A stretch of 64,000 nt of DNA, from assembly GCA_037903355.1 (NCBI GenBank), contig JBAJFE010000034.1:1054001-1118000 (forward strand), written 5' to 3'. The notes under the pieces were generated by a model. That model did not search any database and was not told the DNA's origin. It saw only the letters and a list, made by a program, of their open reading frames with translations. This document shows, one piece after another, positions 13,201-25,875 of the stretch. Position numbers and translations under genes: made by a program. Source of the stretch: Trichuris trichiura. Lineage: Eukaryota; Nematoda; Enoplea; Trichinellida; Trichuridae. Numbering within the stretch: position 1 is the stretch's first letter; each line of letters starts with the position of its first letter.

Positions 13201-16200
13201 TTCATGATGCTATCGACTGAAGCTGCTTCCCGTGGAATGTTTACCTGCTGCTTAGGAAAGCTGCTCAAGTTAGCAAACCTTTTTTGAAAAATTAGAACCT
13301 GTTCCACAGAGAACCGACTACTATTGACGCCTTTGTAAAAAGCATTTCACGGAAAAATCCTCTTTTTATCAGAAATAAATATTCTCAAGCCTTTATCAGA
13401 GATTTCGGAAATCTTCTTGTTCCGACATCAGTGGATTAAGTGCTGCCTATGCGGTTACTGTTAACACCTGTAAAACTTTTCATCTTGGTCACTCTTATTT
13501 GGTCCGTATTATCAGTTCATAATTTGCTTCATGCTTGGCAGTCAGCTGAAACACTAACACAGTTCTATTCTGTCCCTGCTCCTGCAGTATGTACGAAAGA
13601 ATTTAAGAAATGAAAGTATACACAGACAAAAAAAGTTCTTTGTAGATTAGAAAGACATTAAGCCCTACAACGAAAGCGTTAACGGCTCATTCCGTTCTAT
13701 TAAGGTTCAGCACAAAAGCAGTGAGAAAGAAAATGTGCGCAATGCTAACACTTGGAGGTACCGTTTAACACTTGGGTTTGTCACTTGAACCAACATTCCT
13801 TCCATTCACATCTAATGAATTCTTGTGAGTTTAAACAGAAAAGTTTTTCATCGAATACAAGACGTGAAAGCTCCATGTAAGATCTGGAACTTTGTGGTTT
13901 CTTCCGGTGAAGGAACCAAGAGAGGTTTTTGATTTTTTGTTGTTTCTGCTGAAGACGGCCCACGACTGCGGCCGAAAGCTCCGTAGGAACATTTCTGGTG
14001 CGATAACGGGACATCCGTAATAAAAGAAGAAAAAACTTTTTAAAGCGGAAACTGACAAAAATAATAACTAGAACAGCGTTAGTCAAAAAGTTCAAATGCT
14101 AATGAAATTGAGTAATTCCTTTTTTTGGCACTCTGAAAATCCTTCATTCAGGATTATGAAACGCAGTGTTCCAACATTTTACACATTTTTAGCGCTGATA
14201 TGACATCGCGGTAAACTATTCCCCATGTGACGGTGTGAATACTCTATTCAGAAAGTGGATGACTTTGGAAACAGAGTCTAGAGGGACCATTCTGCATAAT
14301 GCGTCCTCTTTTCCGGATGGTCCATTTTCTCATTAGCATGGGTTGCTGTGGTCACAGTTGTGATTTTGTCATACCGATAGCTTGCGTTGGCGTGACTCCT
14401 ATTCCTGCAGGCGACTGTTTTTGCTGCTTAAGTTTTCGTGCAGCGGGGAAAGTCTGTATTATGTTTGCTTAGTTGCGTTGTCCTAGCTTTAGTGGTCGTG
14501 GGTTTAGAGTCTGTTTAAGTGAAACGGAAAATATCTGTTTTCAGCCTGCTTTATTTAATACGCAACATTTTATTTTTAACGGTAGCACCCATTTGTGGCT
14601 AATTTTGCTTAATAAGGTCAGATAAGTGTTTAAAGCAAAGTGGCTGAGCATCAAAACGCAAGCTACAACATACTGCACATGTGGTTGCAGCTACTAGGTG
14701 TTACTAAAGCTTATTAAAATATTATACCACATTAACCTCATGCTGTTAGCATTTGCGCAAGGTGCATGCAAGGCGTAAGTGAATTTCTTTAATAGACCAC
14801 AGGCCCATCGCCAACATACCACATCAAATACATGTATTCAGAGTAAAGTTAAAAAAGTCTGAAGCTCCTGCCAAAACATTTAACATATAACTGAAATGTA
14901 CACTGTATAAAGTGTAATTCTTGTCAGCAGCACTTTCCCAGAATGAAGAACAAATCTACTACTAATCGTAATTTAGTTTTTAAGTCGTATGTATTAGAAG
15001 CCACCGTTCATAGCAACTGATTACAACTACTGGACGAACGTTTAGCGGGTGCCGCCGTCTGGTAGCACAAATGTTTGTGCACCGAATGTCTACTTTTACT
15101 TACATTTCAAAATGGGGAGTTTAAAGAAGGTAACTGATTTGATGGCATTAGATAATTTAAAAGTCAACGCAGTAAAAGAGAGGACATTATCTGAGACTTA
15201 CCGTCCCTAAGTCAACGGTGGATTCTAATCCGTACAATTTAAATAGTAAATAATAAATAGAAGCTCCTTTACGAAGTGATGGTTAATTTAATAGCTACTA
15301 ATCGTAAACATAAGGGAGAAAACAGCCCGTTTGTGTTTACTGTACGGAGTCTTCAAGCCTTCTTCGCCGTCAACGTTACAATGCCAATTTTACTGCACTA
15401 TTAATGGAAAACCAATATTACAGAGTTACAACAAATAAATCCTTATCCATTGAATTATGAAACACTAGTTCTTCATGCTCGTCCTTCATTAAGAAGGGGG
15501 AAAACTCTGTCCCAAAATAAGTACGATTACGAGACTGCTGTTTTTCGCGCTTTACCGATGGTAATTTAATATTTCTGCTTTTCTTCTTTTAACGTCACTA
15601 AAATCATAACAAATTTAAGCAGGCCATAAAAATTATCCAGCTTGGATTTTCACCATAAAGTAACGTTCACTAGTCAGAATTGCTTGATTGCGAAGACTTA
15701 TTCGACATTCAGAATCATTCACAAACGACGATATGGTTTGCTTTCAAATGAGCACAAGGTTTTTGTCGCTTGTTAAAATGAACTATGCTTTTACCGCTAA
15801 CGCCACAAAATTATGACTGCGTTATCCATTCGTTCTTTTTTGTCTGTTTTTGCCAACCAACAGTCCATTCGTCTGCTTGTAAGGCTTTTCTTTTTCTATA
15901 GTTACAAAGTCATGCAACAGTTTATCCAACCTCTGCTAATATTAATTATTTTAAAAAGGAATTAATTCCTGTTTCTAACTTCATACCGCGAACAGTGAAC
16001 ATTTCGTGCGATCTTCTGCAAGATTTTGCCCGTTTTGGCTATCTGCGATTGCTGAGATAGTAGAATACTTTCGTCTCCGTAGCTTTCAACGCTTTTAGTG
16101 GGCAACTTGAAAACGTCAATTCATTTAAGTTACCTTAAACGACGTCGACGCAGCAGTAGTTTTAGTAATTGCTAAATGCGGTACTCTTGCTGCGTAATCA

Positions 16201-16478
16201 AACATTCTATGCGTATTGTTGAAATTCTAATCGATATTCTAATGCCGTTTCAAAAAACTTGAGAAAATGCAAATTAGTTGCTTTACGACTTGGATGAAGT
16301 CTAGTGTCCAAAGAAGCGTTTATTTCCCGTTACAAAGATTTGAAAAAACGTCATCGTAGCCACGACAACTATTTTGCCCGCCTTCAGAGCTCACATGTTA
16401 ACGCAGACGCCTTTGCCATAATAATATATAAGCTGTGAACATATAAAAGTTATTTCTGAAAGGTACGTTCTTTTTTAT
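10231..16478. other. Gene-poor 6-kb stretch
   Basis: No gene supported on either strand. The longest frame (104 codons, 13781-14095, minus) lacks motifs and splice context. A 27-bp direct duplication lies at 12081-12144. Otherwise AT-rich sequence with scattered A and T runs. Confidence 0.5.
12081..12144. repeat. 27-bp direct duplication
   Basis: The 27 bases at 12081-12107 recur at 12118-12144 with a single mismatch, 37 bases apart. Local tandem duplication with no obvious function. Confidence 0.85.
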
Positions 16479-16492
16479 ACATCTTTGCAGTT

Positions 16493-16607
16493 CATGGTTG
16501 TAAGGTCTTCTACGGTTTTTCCTGCTTTTCCCGCTCCCGCCCGCATGCCGTTGAAGACCTTACAACCATGAAAATACAGCCCGTTACAAAACACCCAGTT
16601 TTCAAGA
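16493..16607 (+). mobile_element. Foldback insertion of Penelope-like tail family
   Basis: A 115-bp insertion flanked by a 14-bp target-site duplication ACATCTTTGCAGTT (16479-16492 and 16608-16621). The left arm CATGGTTGTAAGGTCTTC is the exact inverse of GAAGACCTTACAACCATG near the right, giving a hairpin with a loop of about 45 bases. The right part continues into the family 3' end, CCCGTTACAAAACACCCAG then TTTTCAAGA, which is shared with the copies at 40376, 50693 and 51703. A 5'-truncated copy with its 5' portion inverted. Confidence 0.8.
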
Positions 16608-16798
16608 ACATCTTTGCAGTTGGGAATAAACCGCTTCCTCGAAACGAAACTCTAGCGAACACTGAAGCAATAGGTTTCATTTTGCTTCATCCCCCTTCTT
16701 TATGCTATTTGAACTTCTTTTTTTTTTACAAGTACTTAGTGTAGCTTCTACTCAACAGAAGTTGGCCTGTCTGAATTATAGACTAAGGATTAACGTTC

Positions 16799-17073
16799 TC
16801 ATATTGAAAAATGTCTTTATTACGGATTGTCTCCCGTTGTGAAAATAACAAAGAGATCTTAACTCTTCTTCCGGAGCTTTCGGGTTCTTTCGCGACCCGT
16901 CTTCAGAGGTGAGATTAAATAATCTCACCGCTGAAGACGGGTCGCGAAAGAACCCGAAAGCTTCGGAAGAAGAGTTAAGATCTCTTTGTTATTTTCACAA
17001 CGGGAGACAATCCGTAATAAAGACATTTTTCAATATGAAAACTCACACTCCCGTACAAAAACATCATGTTTTC
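16799..17073 (+). mobile_element. Large foldback insertion of Penelope-like tail family
   Basis: A 275-bp insertion flanked by a 14-bp duplication AAGGATTAACGTTC (16785-16798 and 17074-17087). Two arms of about 110 bp are almost perfect inverse copies of each other and meet at about 16907-16930. Only the right arm continues into a unique family tail, CCCGTACAAAAACATCATG then TTTTC, matching the 3' end of the copy at 45314-45959 that still encodes part of a GIY-YIG domain. Head-to-head 5' inversion of a truncated retroelement copy is the simplest reading. Confidence 0.85.
16931..16960 (+). ncRNA. Hammerhead-ribozyme-like motif
   Basis: Reads CTGAAGAC, then a hairpin with stem GGGT/ACCC, then GAAAGC. 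This has the order CUGANGA - stem II - GAAA of a hammerhead core. An extra C sits between GA and the stem in every copy in this window. An inverted copy occupies 16877-16906. Penelope-like elements are known to carry hammerheads in their terminal repeats. I could not lay out a convincing stem I and cleavage triplet, so activity is open. Confidence 0.4.
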
Positions 17074-17087
17074 AAGGATTAACGTTC

Positions 17088-19267
17088 ATGCAAATTTAAA
17101 AATGTTTACGTTGTGCTGACCGTAGTCGAATGGTCACTTTGTCTTGACCTTCTTACTGACCTTCAGGGTCACTGGTGTTGTTTTGAACGATTCAGTGATA
17201 AAATCGAAAAGTTGCAGCTTTCTCATCAACAACATGCTGCGATTCATTGGTAGGGAATCATATCACTGCGCGTACGATGACTGCGAACGAGTTCATACAA
17301 TTTCGCTGTGTAATCACGGCGAGTGTTCTCATTGCAAAGAGAAGTTCACTCAAGTAAAGCCTACGATGATGACGAATCAAATTTGATCATAAAGCGTCAG
17401 AGATTTTACACACTTTAACATTCCTTTATAAAGAAAAAAGATGCCATAATTGTACAAAAGGCAATTACTTCTCACCAACAGACAGCATTACCGCTTTGTG
17501 CCTTCGTATTTAATGTCTAATCGTTTACTTACTCGCTTCTGAGTAGGTCCTTCCCACCTTCTTCATTCAGCATTTTTTAATTGTCAGATGGAATAGTAGC
17601 GCTGCGACGTTAGCACTCTTTCCGGAATACTCGAATCGCAGTGTGTGTAGCTTCACAATCGTCAAATATTTGCTGTTCCAACTGTCTCTGATTGGTGGGA
17701 AAAAGGATGTCAATCAATATCTTTATTTACACCTGTTTGCGTACATCGAGCGGCTATCAGCATCTTGAAATCTAGCCATCTTAAAGCCAGCAGTAGCTCG
17801 AGTCACTAAGCTTCTATAAACAACAGAGCTGTACAATTTAAGCACTTTGGAAATAAAACTATCAAGCTAAATATGAGCCCACATTTTCAAAAATGAAATT
17901 ATCACAATCGATCTTGACACATGTTCACTGGAATGTACTATTTGCGCACATGTTGCCTCAACTTTGAGCGCCCACTTTTTACGTAATGGGAAACTATTTT
18001 ACCTCTTCGCTTACTTCAGTCTTACAAGGTGTGACATGAAAATTAATCAACCGAAGTGTCTAAGGGAATTTACGGCTAGCTAGAAAGAGTTATGTCTACA
18101 TTTGAAACATGCTGCCGCCATAGCCATTAGTGGTATCAACGGAATGCTAATTAAAGCAAGCACAGGGGCATGTCGCTTTGGCTGTGGAGAATGCCAGGCT
18201 TTATATCATCTAACTCTGGGCAGTTTGCCAATTACTGTACCTAACATGAGAATTGAAAAAGCAGTACTGTAGAAGGCAAAATTGCCAGTAGGGCAAGTTT
18301 ACCCCTCCTCAATTGCGGCGCATCGGAGCTGCTGTAAGAAATACTCACGGGTTAGAAAACTAATTCCAGTTGGTATACTGCTGCAAGTTTGTTAGAGTAA
18401 GTAATCAACTTTTTCGTTATGTTTTACTTCATAACAGCTTCGTGACAATTCACAGATGTCTGGCGCCATCGTTCTAGCTAGTAGGCCGTTCCTTGCAAAT
18501 CGACTCAAACCCAGCTTCCAGTGGAAAACGACGAATTTGGTAATTGAATAATGTTGTGTTAAACGAAATGCAGCATGCTGTAGAAAGGAAGCGGGTTTTG
18601 TATTTCGTTGCCTCGAGATACGATGGTAGCGTATGGAAAGATATAGAAAATACATGACGACGTTGGATTACCATTAGTTGGTCTCCCCAGTAAGCGTTTC
18701 AAATGAAAAATCTCGTTTGAATAACGGATATAGAAAAATTTCTGTGTAATTAGTGGCATTGTCTCGTTCCTCTGAAAGTGCGCAGTGATTTTAGGAGGTT
18801 AGTACCTGTAAAGACACGTGTAGGTTTGTTGTTTAATTAGAAGCAGCAGCGATCACCAATATGGTGTTCATGTTCAAAATGTTAGTTACAATGTACCAGC
18901 CTATTCGAAACAGTTGCAAAGCTTACAAGATTCACCTTGCCCTGTCTTCAACGTCTTTCCAATCAGATTGTCCAGACGCTGAAATTGGGACAAGACATAT
19001 CCCGAAATTTCTGCAACTTTTTTCCGAATAAACAGGTACATCGTATGACATCTCGAACATGAAAACCAGTACACCTGTTAGAAAAATGCCTGTTTCATCA
19101 AACGTGAGCATGTTTATACTACTATTAAGGAGAGCAGTTCGCGTCCATTGGCATTACGCGATTTCTATTTTAGAGATATGTTACAGCTTCAAAAGCCGAC
19201 AAAAAAGATAGAAAAGTAGGAGTAAAAGCCATACTTTCACAGCTTCATTCACAACAAGTGGTTGTAG
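17088..19267. other. No firmly supported gene; may hold the cytochrome c1 presequence exon
   Basis: The mitochondrial presequence exon of cytochrome c1 should lie upstream of 19268. Candidates are a 57-codon frame from ATG at 18861 and a 50-codon frame near 19060-19210, both basic and hydroxyl-rich, but neither splices cleanly. A frame at 17234-17386 has several Cys and His residues but no recognisable zinc module. Confidence 0.35.
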
Positions 19268-20826
19268 TGGTATTTTATTGTCGGCGTTGCAACCGCTTCA
19301 GGGATTGCGCTTATGTATACGCTTGACCATGCCGCCGAGGCAAGTTCATTTCATCTGCATCCGCTGCATTTAAAATGGCCTCACAGTGGATTTATCCAGA
19401 CCTACGATACTGCTTCGTAGGTTTCATTTTTTTTGTAGGAATTTCTTCTCCATATCCTCTTTTCAGCATTCGCAGAGGATATCAGGTCTACAAACAGGTA
19501 TGTTCTGCGTGCCACAGCATGCGGCAAATTGCCTACCGGCATTTCGTAAATGCGTTTATGACGGAAGAGGAAGCGAAAGCTGAAGCAGCAGAGGTAATTT
19601 GTAAAGAATTCTCATGGTGGTATGAGAAGGTGTTGCGGCACAGATTCAAGTTGAAGATGGTCCAGGAGATGATGGCAAAATGTATATGCGCCCAGGAAAA
19701 CTGTTAGACTACCTTCCCAATCCATATCCGAACGATGTGATGGCTAGACTGGCCAATAACGGTGCTTTACCACCGGATTTATCCTTGATCACTCTCGCTC
19801 GACATGGGGGTGAAGTAAGCTGTCACATTCTTTCTAAACGTCGTGCGACTAACTTGTTTCAATGTACTTAATGTTGTCTCGATATTTTACAGGTAAAGCC
19901 GTTTTTGTCTATCAAAACTTGCAATATTTTTGAGATATAGCTGGTCCCATCTTCAATGCGTACAGACTATCCACGCACACTAAGGGCAGGAACAAGAATA
20001 TCTCGAAGGCTTTTTGAATTTTGATGAATAAGAAATAGTTTTATTTGTAAAGCGAAAACCGTGATAACTTTTTCGGCTCTTAAGAAACATACTATTTTCA
20101 AAGTAGACTGAAATGTGAGGATGAATCTTTGTGGACAGTCTTGCTTTTCCTCTAACGGACCTAAAAAGCCAAGACAGTTGTATATCGTTTCAACAATGAC
20201 AACAAAGTGCAACTTTTAAAATTCCATTATTATTATGTTTTGATATAAATGTATTTGTTTCGAATAGCCCATGAAACGTGAAATTTTTCGTCAGTTACAA
20301 GAAGCTAAATTTTCAATCGAGTTAAGCAGTTTCTTTAATTCAGGATTACATATTCGCACTTTTGACCGGATATGTAGATCCTCCTGCTGGTTTTCCGATC
20401 GAGTCATATCAAGCCTACAATCCATACTTTCCCAACGGCTCGGCAATTGCAATGACGCAGCAGTTGTATGATGATATGCTTGAATATGAAGATGGTAGAT
20501 TTGTCTGGGTAATTTGTTAATGGATAGCATTGACATTACAGGTACTCCTGCAACGCAGAGTCAAATGGCGAAAGATGTTGCATGTTTTCTGAAATGGGCC
20601 GCCGAGCCAGAACATGATATTCGAAAGCGTTGGGCACTGAAGGTAATTTGTGCCAGTACGATTATTATTATTATTGCCATGTCTGACGTACAACCCTTAG
20701 TTGGCCGTTATATTACCTCCACTCACGTTGGTTCTTTTGTATTGGAAACGTCATCAGTGGACGTATCTCAAGTCACGTCAGTTTGTTTTCAAGCCGCCGA
20801 GGCAACCTGAAGCACCACCTGAATGA
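19268..20826 (+). CDS. CYC1: Cytochrome c1, heme protein of complex III (presequence exon missing)
   Basis: Catalytic heme subunit of the cytochrome bc1 complex, passing electrons from the Rieske protein to cytochrome c at the inner mitochondrial membrane. Six exons join in phase: 19268-19416, 19467-19593, 19644-19814, 20344-20494, 20542-20642 and 20701-20826, giving 274 residues. They begin with the hydrophobic sorting segment ([20 protein letters not shown]). Landmarks are the heme-attachment motif [58 protein letters not shown] with the likely axial-ligand Met, and [25 protein letters not shown]. The C-terminal membrane anchor [20 protein letters not shown] is followed by [18 protein letters not shown]. 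Introns are 47-58 bp except one of 529 bp. No start codon is assigned. Confidence 0.93.
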
Positions 20827-23800
20827 ATTAGTTTAAAGAAAGCAGGAAACTGTACTCTGTGGTTGCTGCCTTAATGATCTGGACGGTAGAACGTAGCAAA
20901 ATTTTCAATCATTACATGAACTTGTATCACTAACAGTTGCCCTGCCTTGTTTGTTGGTTCCAAAAGTTCTGCAGTGATTAAAGGATGAATAGGTGAAAGC
21001 ATTCAAATTTTACCTGTCTAGTGTAAATAAGATTATATTCTGTTTGTTAGGCAGACTTGGTGCACTTGAAAATTAGCCTCTTCCCGATAACTTGTTTCTG
21101 TAAAATGTTGTTGCTACCATGGAACATTAACAGTTTTGTGTTAGAGAAGCATATCGGAATAAGCTGTGCTTAATATGCACTTCTTAAATGAACGGACATT
21201 TTCCGTAAGCAAGCATGAAAACTTATACACACGTTACGAAGTCCTGTTTGGGCATTCGGTCTTTAATGATCTAGTCAGTACAAATCGGTGTAGAAGTTGT
21301 TGCAGTGGAACTTCTACTATTCAAATTCGGCTATAAGAACAACGCACTGGCAATATGTAGAAAAAGGTGTAGTAAAAGGTATGCAGGCTACTACGCCGCT
21401 TCTTATCGAAAGGACTTTTTTCTTCTTTTGACAAGCATGACTGCCCTGCCAACTTTGAGATACTTTTGCTTTTGTAAGACCAAAATTTAATGAGCAATCG
21501 ACTCATAACGCAGACATCTGGTGCTTACCGTTCTTAAGTCGTCCCGGTCTGGTAGTAACAGTTGCAAGTCTTCGTTCCTCCAGAGAGGACGACTTGTGTA
21601 CCGTGAAACGCAGGTATCTGCCAGAATCTGTTTATCAACTTCTTTTTGTTTTCTAATGCTCCATGGCAGCTTGTTGCCGTTTTTCTCTCGGCTCCAAGTG
21701 TGATCTCGGAGAAGTGATTCCCCAGACATTTGAGAAGTCGTTTCTCACGCCTTTTTTTGAGATGAAAACATTAGTCACGTTTCTTTTAAAGCGGAGGTAG
21801 TCAAGATCTTGAATAAGCCAAATGCGCATAGTAAAGGATCGCATTTTGCATTCACAGTTGCTAAATAGGGGTTTCATTTGAACCATAATGGTGCTTTTGT
21901 AGGGAGCAGCCCAAATTGCCATAGGCTAACCTGACGTGGTCACTCAGATGTCTCGGCCAGTTGCGTTCTGTGCCATGTACTATTTGCCACTGTTAATTTA
22001 TAGAGAACGTGTGCACTCTTAAATCCCTGATTAACCACGGAATCAGTCGACCTTTTGATACAGAGTGTCTGATCACCGTACCTAAACAACATGTGCAGCA
22101 AGCGCGTGTACATAGGGCTGTACCTCATATGTTCTTATAGGTTTCCGCTTGGGCTTATCATTAGCAGAGGGCACAGGACAGCAAGGGCGAAGAAGCTTGG
22201 TTGGCCCTGGCAAGCCGGGCTGTTCTTTAAAAAGGCACTTTTGCGGTTCAGATGCATCCGTTATTCAGCGGCGGTAAATGCAGAACTACCGTATGACGAC
22301 TACTTCCAAAGAGTGTTCGGTCTGTTCAAGATTTTGACAGATTCAAGATTAGGGCCTTAACCCTGCTTAGAAGCGCGTAGTGTTAACGTGCTTACATGTA
22401 TTCTTTTTGATTCCATGAGGTTGTGCTTCATTTTTTGATAACTACTTTTCAAACAGTTATATTCATTATTTCATCTGTGCGTTTATTGATAAGTACAAAT
22501 AAATGCTTTTTACGATTTCCGTAATAAGCACACGCACGAAATTTGAAAAGAGCGTTAAAAGTCATTCGTTTTCAATATTCATTATGTTATAATAAACCAA
22601 GGCTTTTTTCTTTTCGAATAGTATTCACATGTAATCTGTGCAACCTTAGCAAGTGAATGCATACAAGAAGTTAATTGGAGTTGACGTTATTTTATGACCG
22701 TTGCTTTAGTCGTGCTCAGACGTTGTCTCAACGATGAGATGGAGCAGTACATCTTACGGAATTAGGAAATGTAGGATTACATAGACCGTCACTTTGTCGT
22801 TTAGCTACTCGAGTGCTGTTCATTCAGTTTAAAGCAGAAACGTTAACGTTTTCAATAGAACTTTTATAGCGACTGTCAATGGTTCGGAACTAAACGCTTC
22901 AAGGGTCATTTCAGGGAAGCTTTCAGCAAGTTTTTTGACTTCGATGCAAAATTGCATTTCCTTTGAAGAATGCTCCGTAGTGTATTCAATTATCTTCCGT
23001 TAAGCTAATGAATGAGGCGCACGTATTTCTAGGCGCGCGGCAGAGCAATTCTGCTTGTTAATTAAATGAACATAATCGAACCGCAATAATCGAATGGATC
23101 GCACTTCCCTCTATGTATAAACATCAAGACAAGTCCAGAAAGTTTCGAGTCTACTATTACTGCGTCTCTGGTTAAAAATACCATCGCAGTTTTTTACGGT
23201 TTATTACATATACCGCCGCTACAACTCTTTACGACTACTAAAACGTTCTGCTCTTTGCCTAGGTCGAGCAAACGTTAGGTGTCTGTTAAGCTGTAATTTT
23301 AAAAATCATAATCAAGCGAACTTTTGTGAAGTGCGTTTGGTCAGACAGTAATTGTTAGTAACTTTAGAATAGTACCGGTTTTTACAGCAAGTCATTGGTT
23401 GCGCTTTGTTCTGCGACGCTGGCTTATCATCAGGCTATCTTAGGGTGCAATGTTCTAACGAATGGCAGCGCGTATGAACTTGATAATTTAATACATTTTG
23501 TTTTATTAATGTTTTCCTGTGTTGTGCTGTTCAGTTGTCAATTGCTCGCATTGAGCAAAACGCAAGCTAACGGTTTTTTAATAATAAACACTTTCCACAA
23601 AGTTAGTCGCTTTCAGTGGCATATGATGAATAATGGAGTTCCACATTACAGCGCACTTTATTAATGCATTATCAAGTGTAGTCCAGACTCAAAACATTGC
23701 GTCATGCTTATGTGCGGCCGAAACGAAGGAACTTCAGGCCTCGTATTTTTCCCCGTCCGAAGCGTAAGAACTTTAGCTTACGAGAGAATTGGCGACCAAA

Positions 23801-24213
23801 TCGCAGAAAACTGATTTGATTTCGACTATTTCTACGAAACAGAATTGATCTTAAAGATACGGTGACATTGGAAAACACGTGACGTTACCTTTCTTGCCTT
23901 TCAAAGCGCTGGAATATGGGCAGCAGTCCGTTCTCCTTAGACATTGTTTCAACGTAAATCTCTATAAGACATTGAGCGGTTATTATTAGGCGAATGGAAC
24001 GATGAGGCTTAAAAATAGCGTTACTGCACTAATGGGTGTGAGTGATTGGACTTAAGAAATGAATATTGCATAAGTTAGCAACATCATTCATCGTGAAACT
24101 GGGCGGTTTTGAATTACGGAGGCAAGATACCTTACAACAGCTGAATATATTGTTTTATTTCTTTAGGAAATACTATGCGCTGTTCCGCACTGCTTTTCTT
24201 ATATGTATTAATA
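20827..24213. other. Mostly gene-poor; possible terminal exon near 22141-22360
   Basis: A frame from a splice-acceptor-like site at about 22140 to a stop at 22358-22360 contains a basic stretch (SRGHRTARAKKLGWPWQ) and an acidic-aromatic end (ELPYDDYFQRVFGLFKIL). An AATAAA follows at about 22498. This could be a last exon, but I do not recognise the protein and found no upstream exon. The remainder shows nothing supportable. Confidence 0.25.
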
Positions 24214-24308
24214 CAGTTGAACCTTCGTAAATTGACCAAACAACAGACTGGAGAAAACTGGACAGCATAGGGAGGCTGTGGGGGTATAAATGGCTCGGCA
24301 GAATAGAT
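24214..24308. mobile_element. Partial MITE, family A (left end only)
   Basis: Begins after TA with CAGTTGAACCTTCGTAAATT and matches internal family sequence (GGTATAAATGGCTC, also near 25950), but has no right terminus. The complete copy at 24311 appears to have inserted at a TA in or beside it, and the distal half is missing. Confidence 0.75.
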
Positions 24309-24310
24309 TA

Positions 24311-24513
24311 CAGTTGAACCTCCGTAAGTTAACAACCCAACAGACTGGTCAACTTACAGAGAGCAAACTAGCATTGCATCCATATACCACGTCAAGCTAA
24401 AGCGGTCAACTTTCCACTTACGGAGGTTGTCCTTGCGCTTATTAACGTGCAGACAAACCAACTAGTCAAAATTCCGTCAGCTTAGGAGGTGGTCAACTTT
24501 GGAGGTTCCGCTG
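24311..24513. mobile_element. TIR mini-transposon (MITE), family A, TA target
   Basis: A 203-bp element with left end CAGTTGAACCTCCGTAAGTT and right end CAACTTTGGAGGTTCCGCTG, flanked on both sides by TA (24309-24310 and 24514-24515). Internal sequence is colinear with the copy at 10008 (CCATATACC..GTCA..GCTAA, then AACTAGTCAAAATTC). Non-coding; it would need a transposase supplied from elsewhere. Confidence 0.9.
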
Positions 24514-24515
24514 TA

Positions 24516-25873
24516 CTTTTAAAAGAAAGAAAAACAAATTGCAGTGTTCGGTATAAAAGAAGCACTTTACTCCATTGTTTTCAGCTACGTATTGCATACG
24601 ATTAATTGCCTTGGAATGTCTTAAAGCATTTCAAACTAAGGCGCTCTGCAAATGATGTGGAAGCATTCACAATTATTAATATTAACAGAGTTACCATTGG
24701 TCCGTTATTAAATCCACCGGATAATCATGCTGTTGGCAGTTCACATGCAATCCAAAATCCCTGATCATTTAGGTTTTTCACATATCAGATAGCTTGGTAT
24801 CATTTTAAATAATGTCTTACGCGATGTTGAAGGCGTACGCTTTATCCCATTTGTTGAATGACGTTTTCGAAAATATCCTTCTCCGTTGTTAGCCCTAATA
24901 GCTGCAAGGCTGACGGCAGAACATTTTTTTCAGAAACATTTTGTTTAATAAGCTTGTTTCAACTGAAAGATTCTTATGCTTTCGACATACAATTTTACGA
25001 TTCCGTTCCAAGCATTCAGTGTCTTAAGACGCGGTAAAGCATGCAGTTTTCAAATATGTAACAGCCATACCCTTGTTTCCATGGTTGTTGCTTACACGAC
25101 TGTCCAGACCGTGTGTTTCACTTGGTTTGCGATCAGTGATACCATTGTAATTGTTTACCAAAGAGCTTTTGGAATTCGTAAACGAAAATAAAAGTATGAA
25201 AACCAGGGCGTAATGTCTGGACATTTCTAACTGCATTCAGTGTGCGGAAAATCGAATGCAAATTTTCTAGCCGTTCTTGACTGCTTTCACGCTTAATTGA
25301 CTTTCCTATCGTTGCTGTGCAGGTCTGTAATGAATGCCACGGTCGAGCTGAACTTCAGATACAACGCTGTAATCCAATTATCAAATAGGTACCTAACCCT
25401 TCTACTCTACAGCAATAGGATTCTCAGTTCGCTCTCATTGGTACAAGGAAGGTTTGAACTTCCACTAACGCAGCTATCAGTGAACCAATGAGCCTCAGCT
25501 GATTGCACTTTTGTTTTTGTAATAAGAGTGAATTGCTGCCCCATTCGATAATTGCGAAGGACACGTTCAACATGCGTAACTTATACTTATAAATACTACT
25601 GGCTAACTGCAAGTCTCAAAAGACGGGTGGAAAACTCAGCGGTTGACCTACGTTCCTGGAAGTCTAGCTTTTGCTACCCACTTGTTAATTACTTCTGATA
25701 GATTTATTAATATTTATTTAAATTAATGTTAAGTATGCATACACATTTTATGTAAGCATGTTTCCTTAAAACAGCTTTCTCCATGAGTATAAATGATTCC
25801 AGTAGTCAGCCTTTGGCATTTCTTCAGAATATCTACAATTAAGCGGAGCAGGTTTCCGATTGAGAAAACAAAG
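24516..25873. other. No supported gene
   Basis: AT-rich sequence between two MITE copies. Short frames at 24976-25191 and 25297-25491 have no domain or splice evidence. Confidence 0.5.
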
Positions 25874-25875
25874 TA

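Noticed and set aside
13781..14095. 104-codon frame on minus strand
   Set aside because: Low-complexity start (many Phe/Leu), no recognisable motif, no neighbouring exons.
17144..17386. Cys/His-containing frame next to the large foldback
   Set aside because: Spacing of Cys and His does not fit a zinc finger or RING that I know, and there is no gene context.
23395..23664. 89-codon hydrophobic frame
   Set aside because: Starts from TTG, is AT-rich with stray hydrophobic runs, and lacks a 7TM or transporter pattern.
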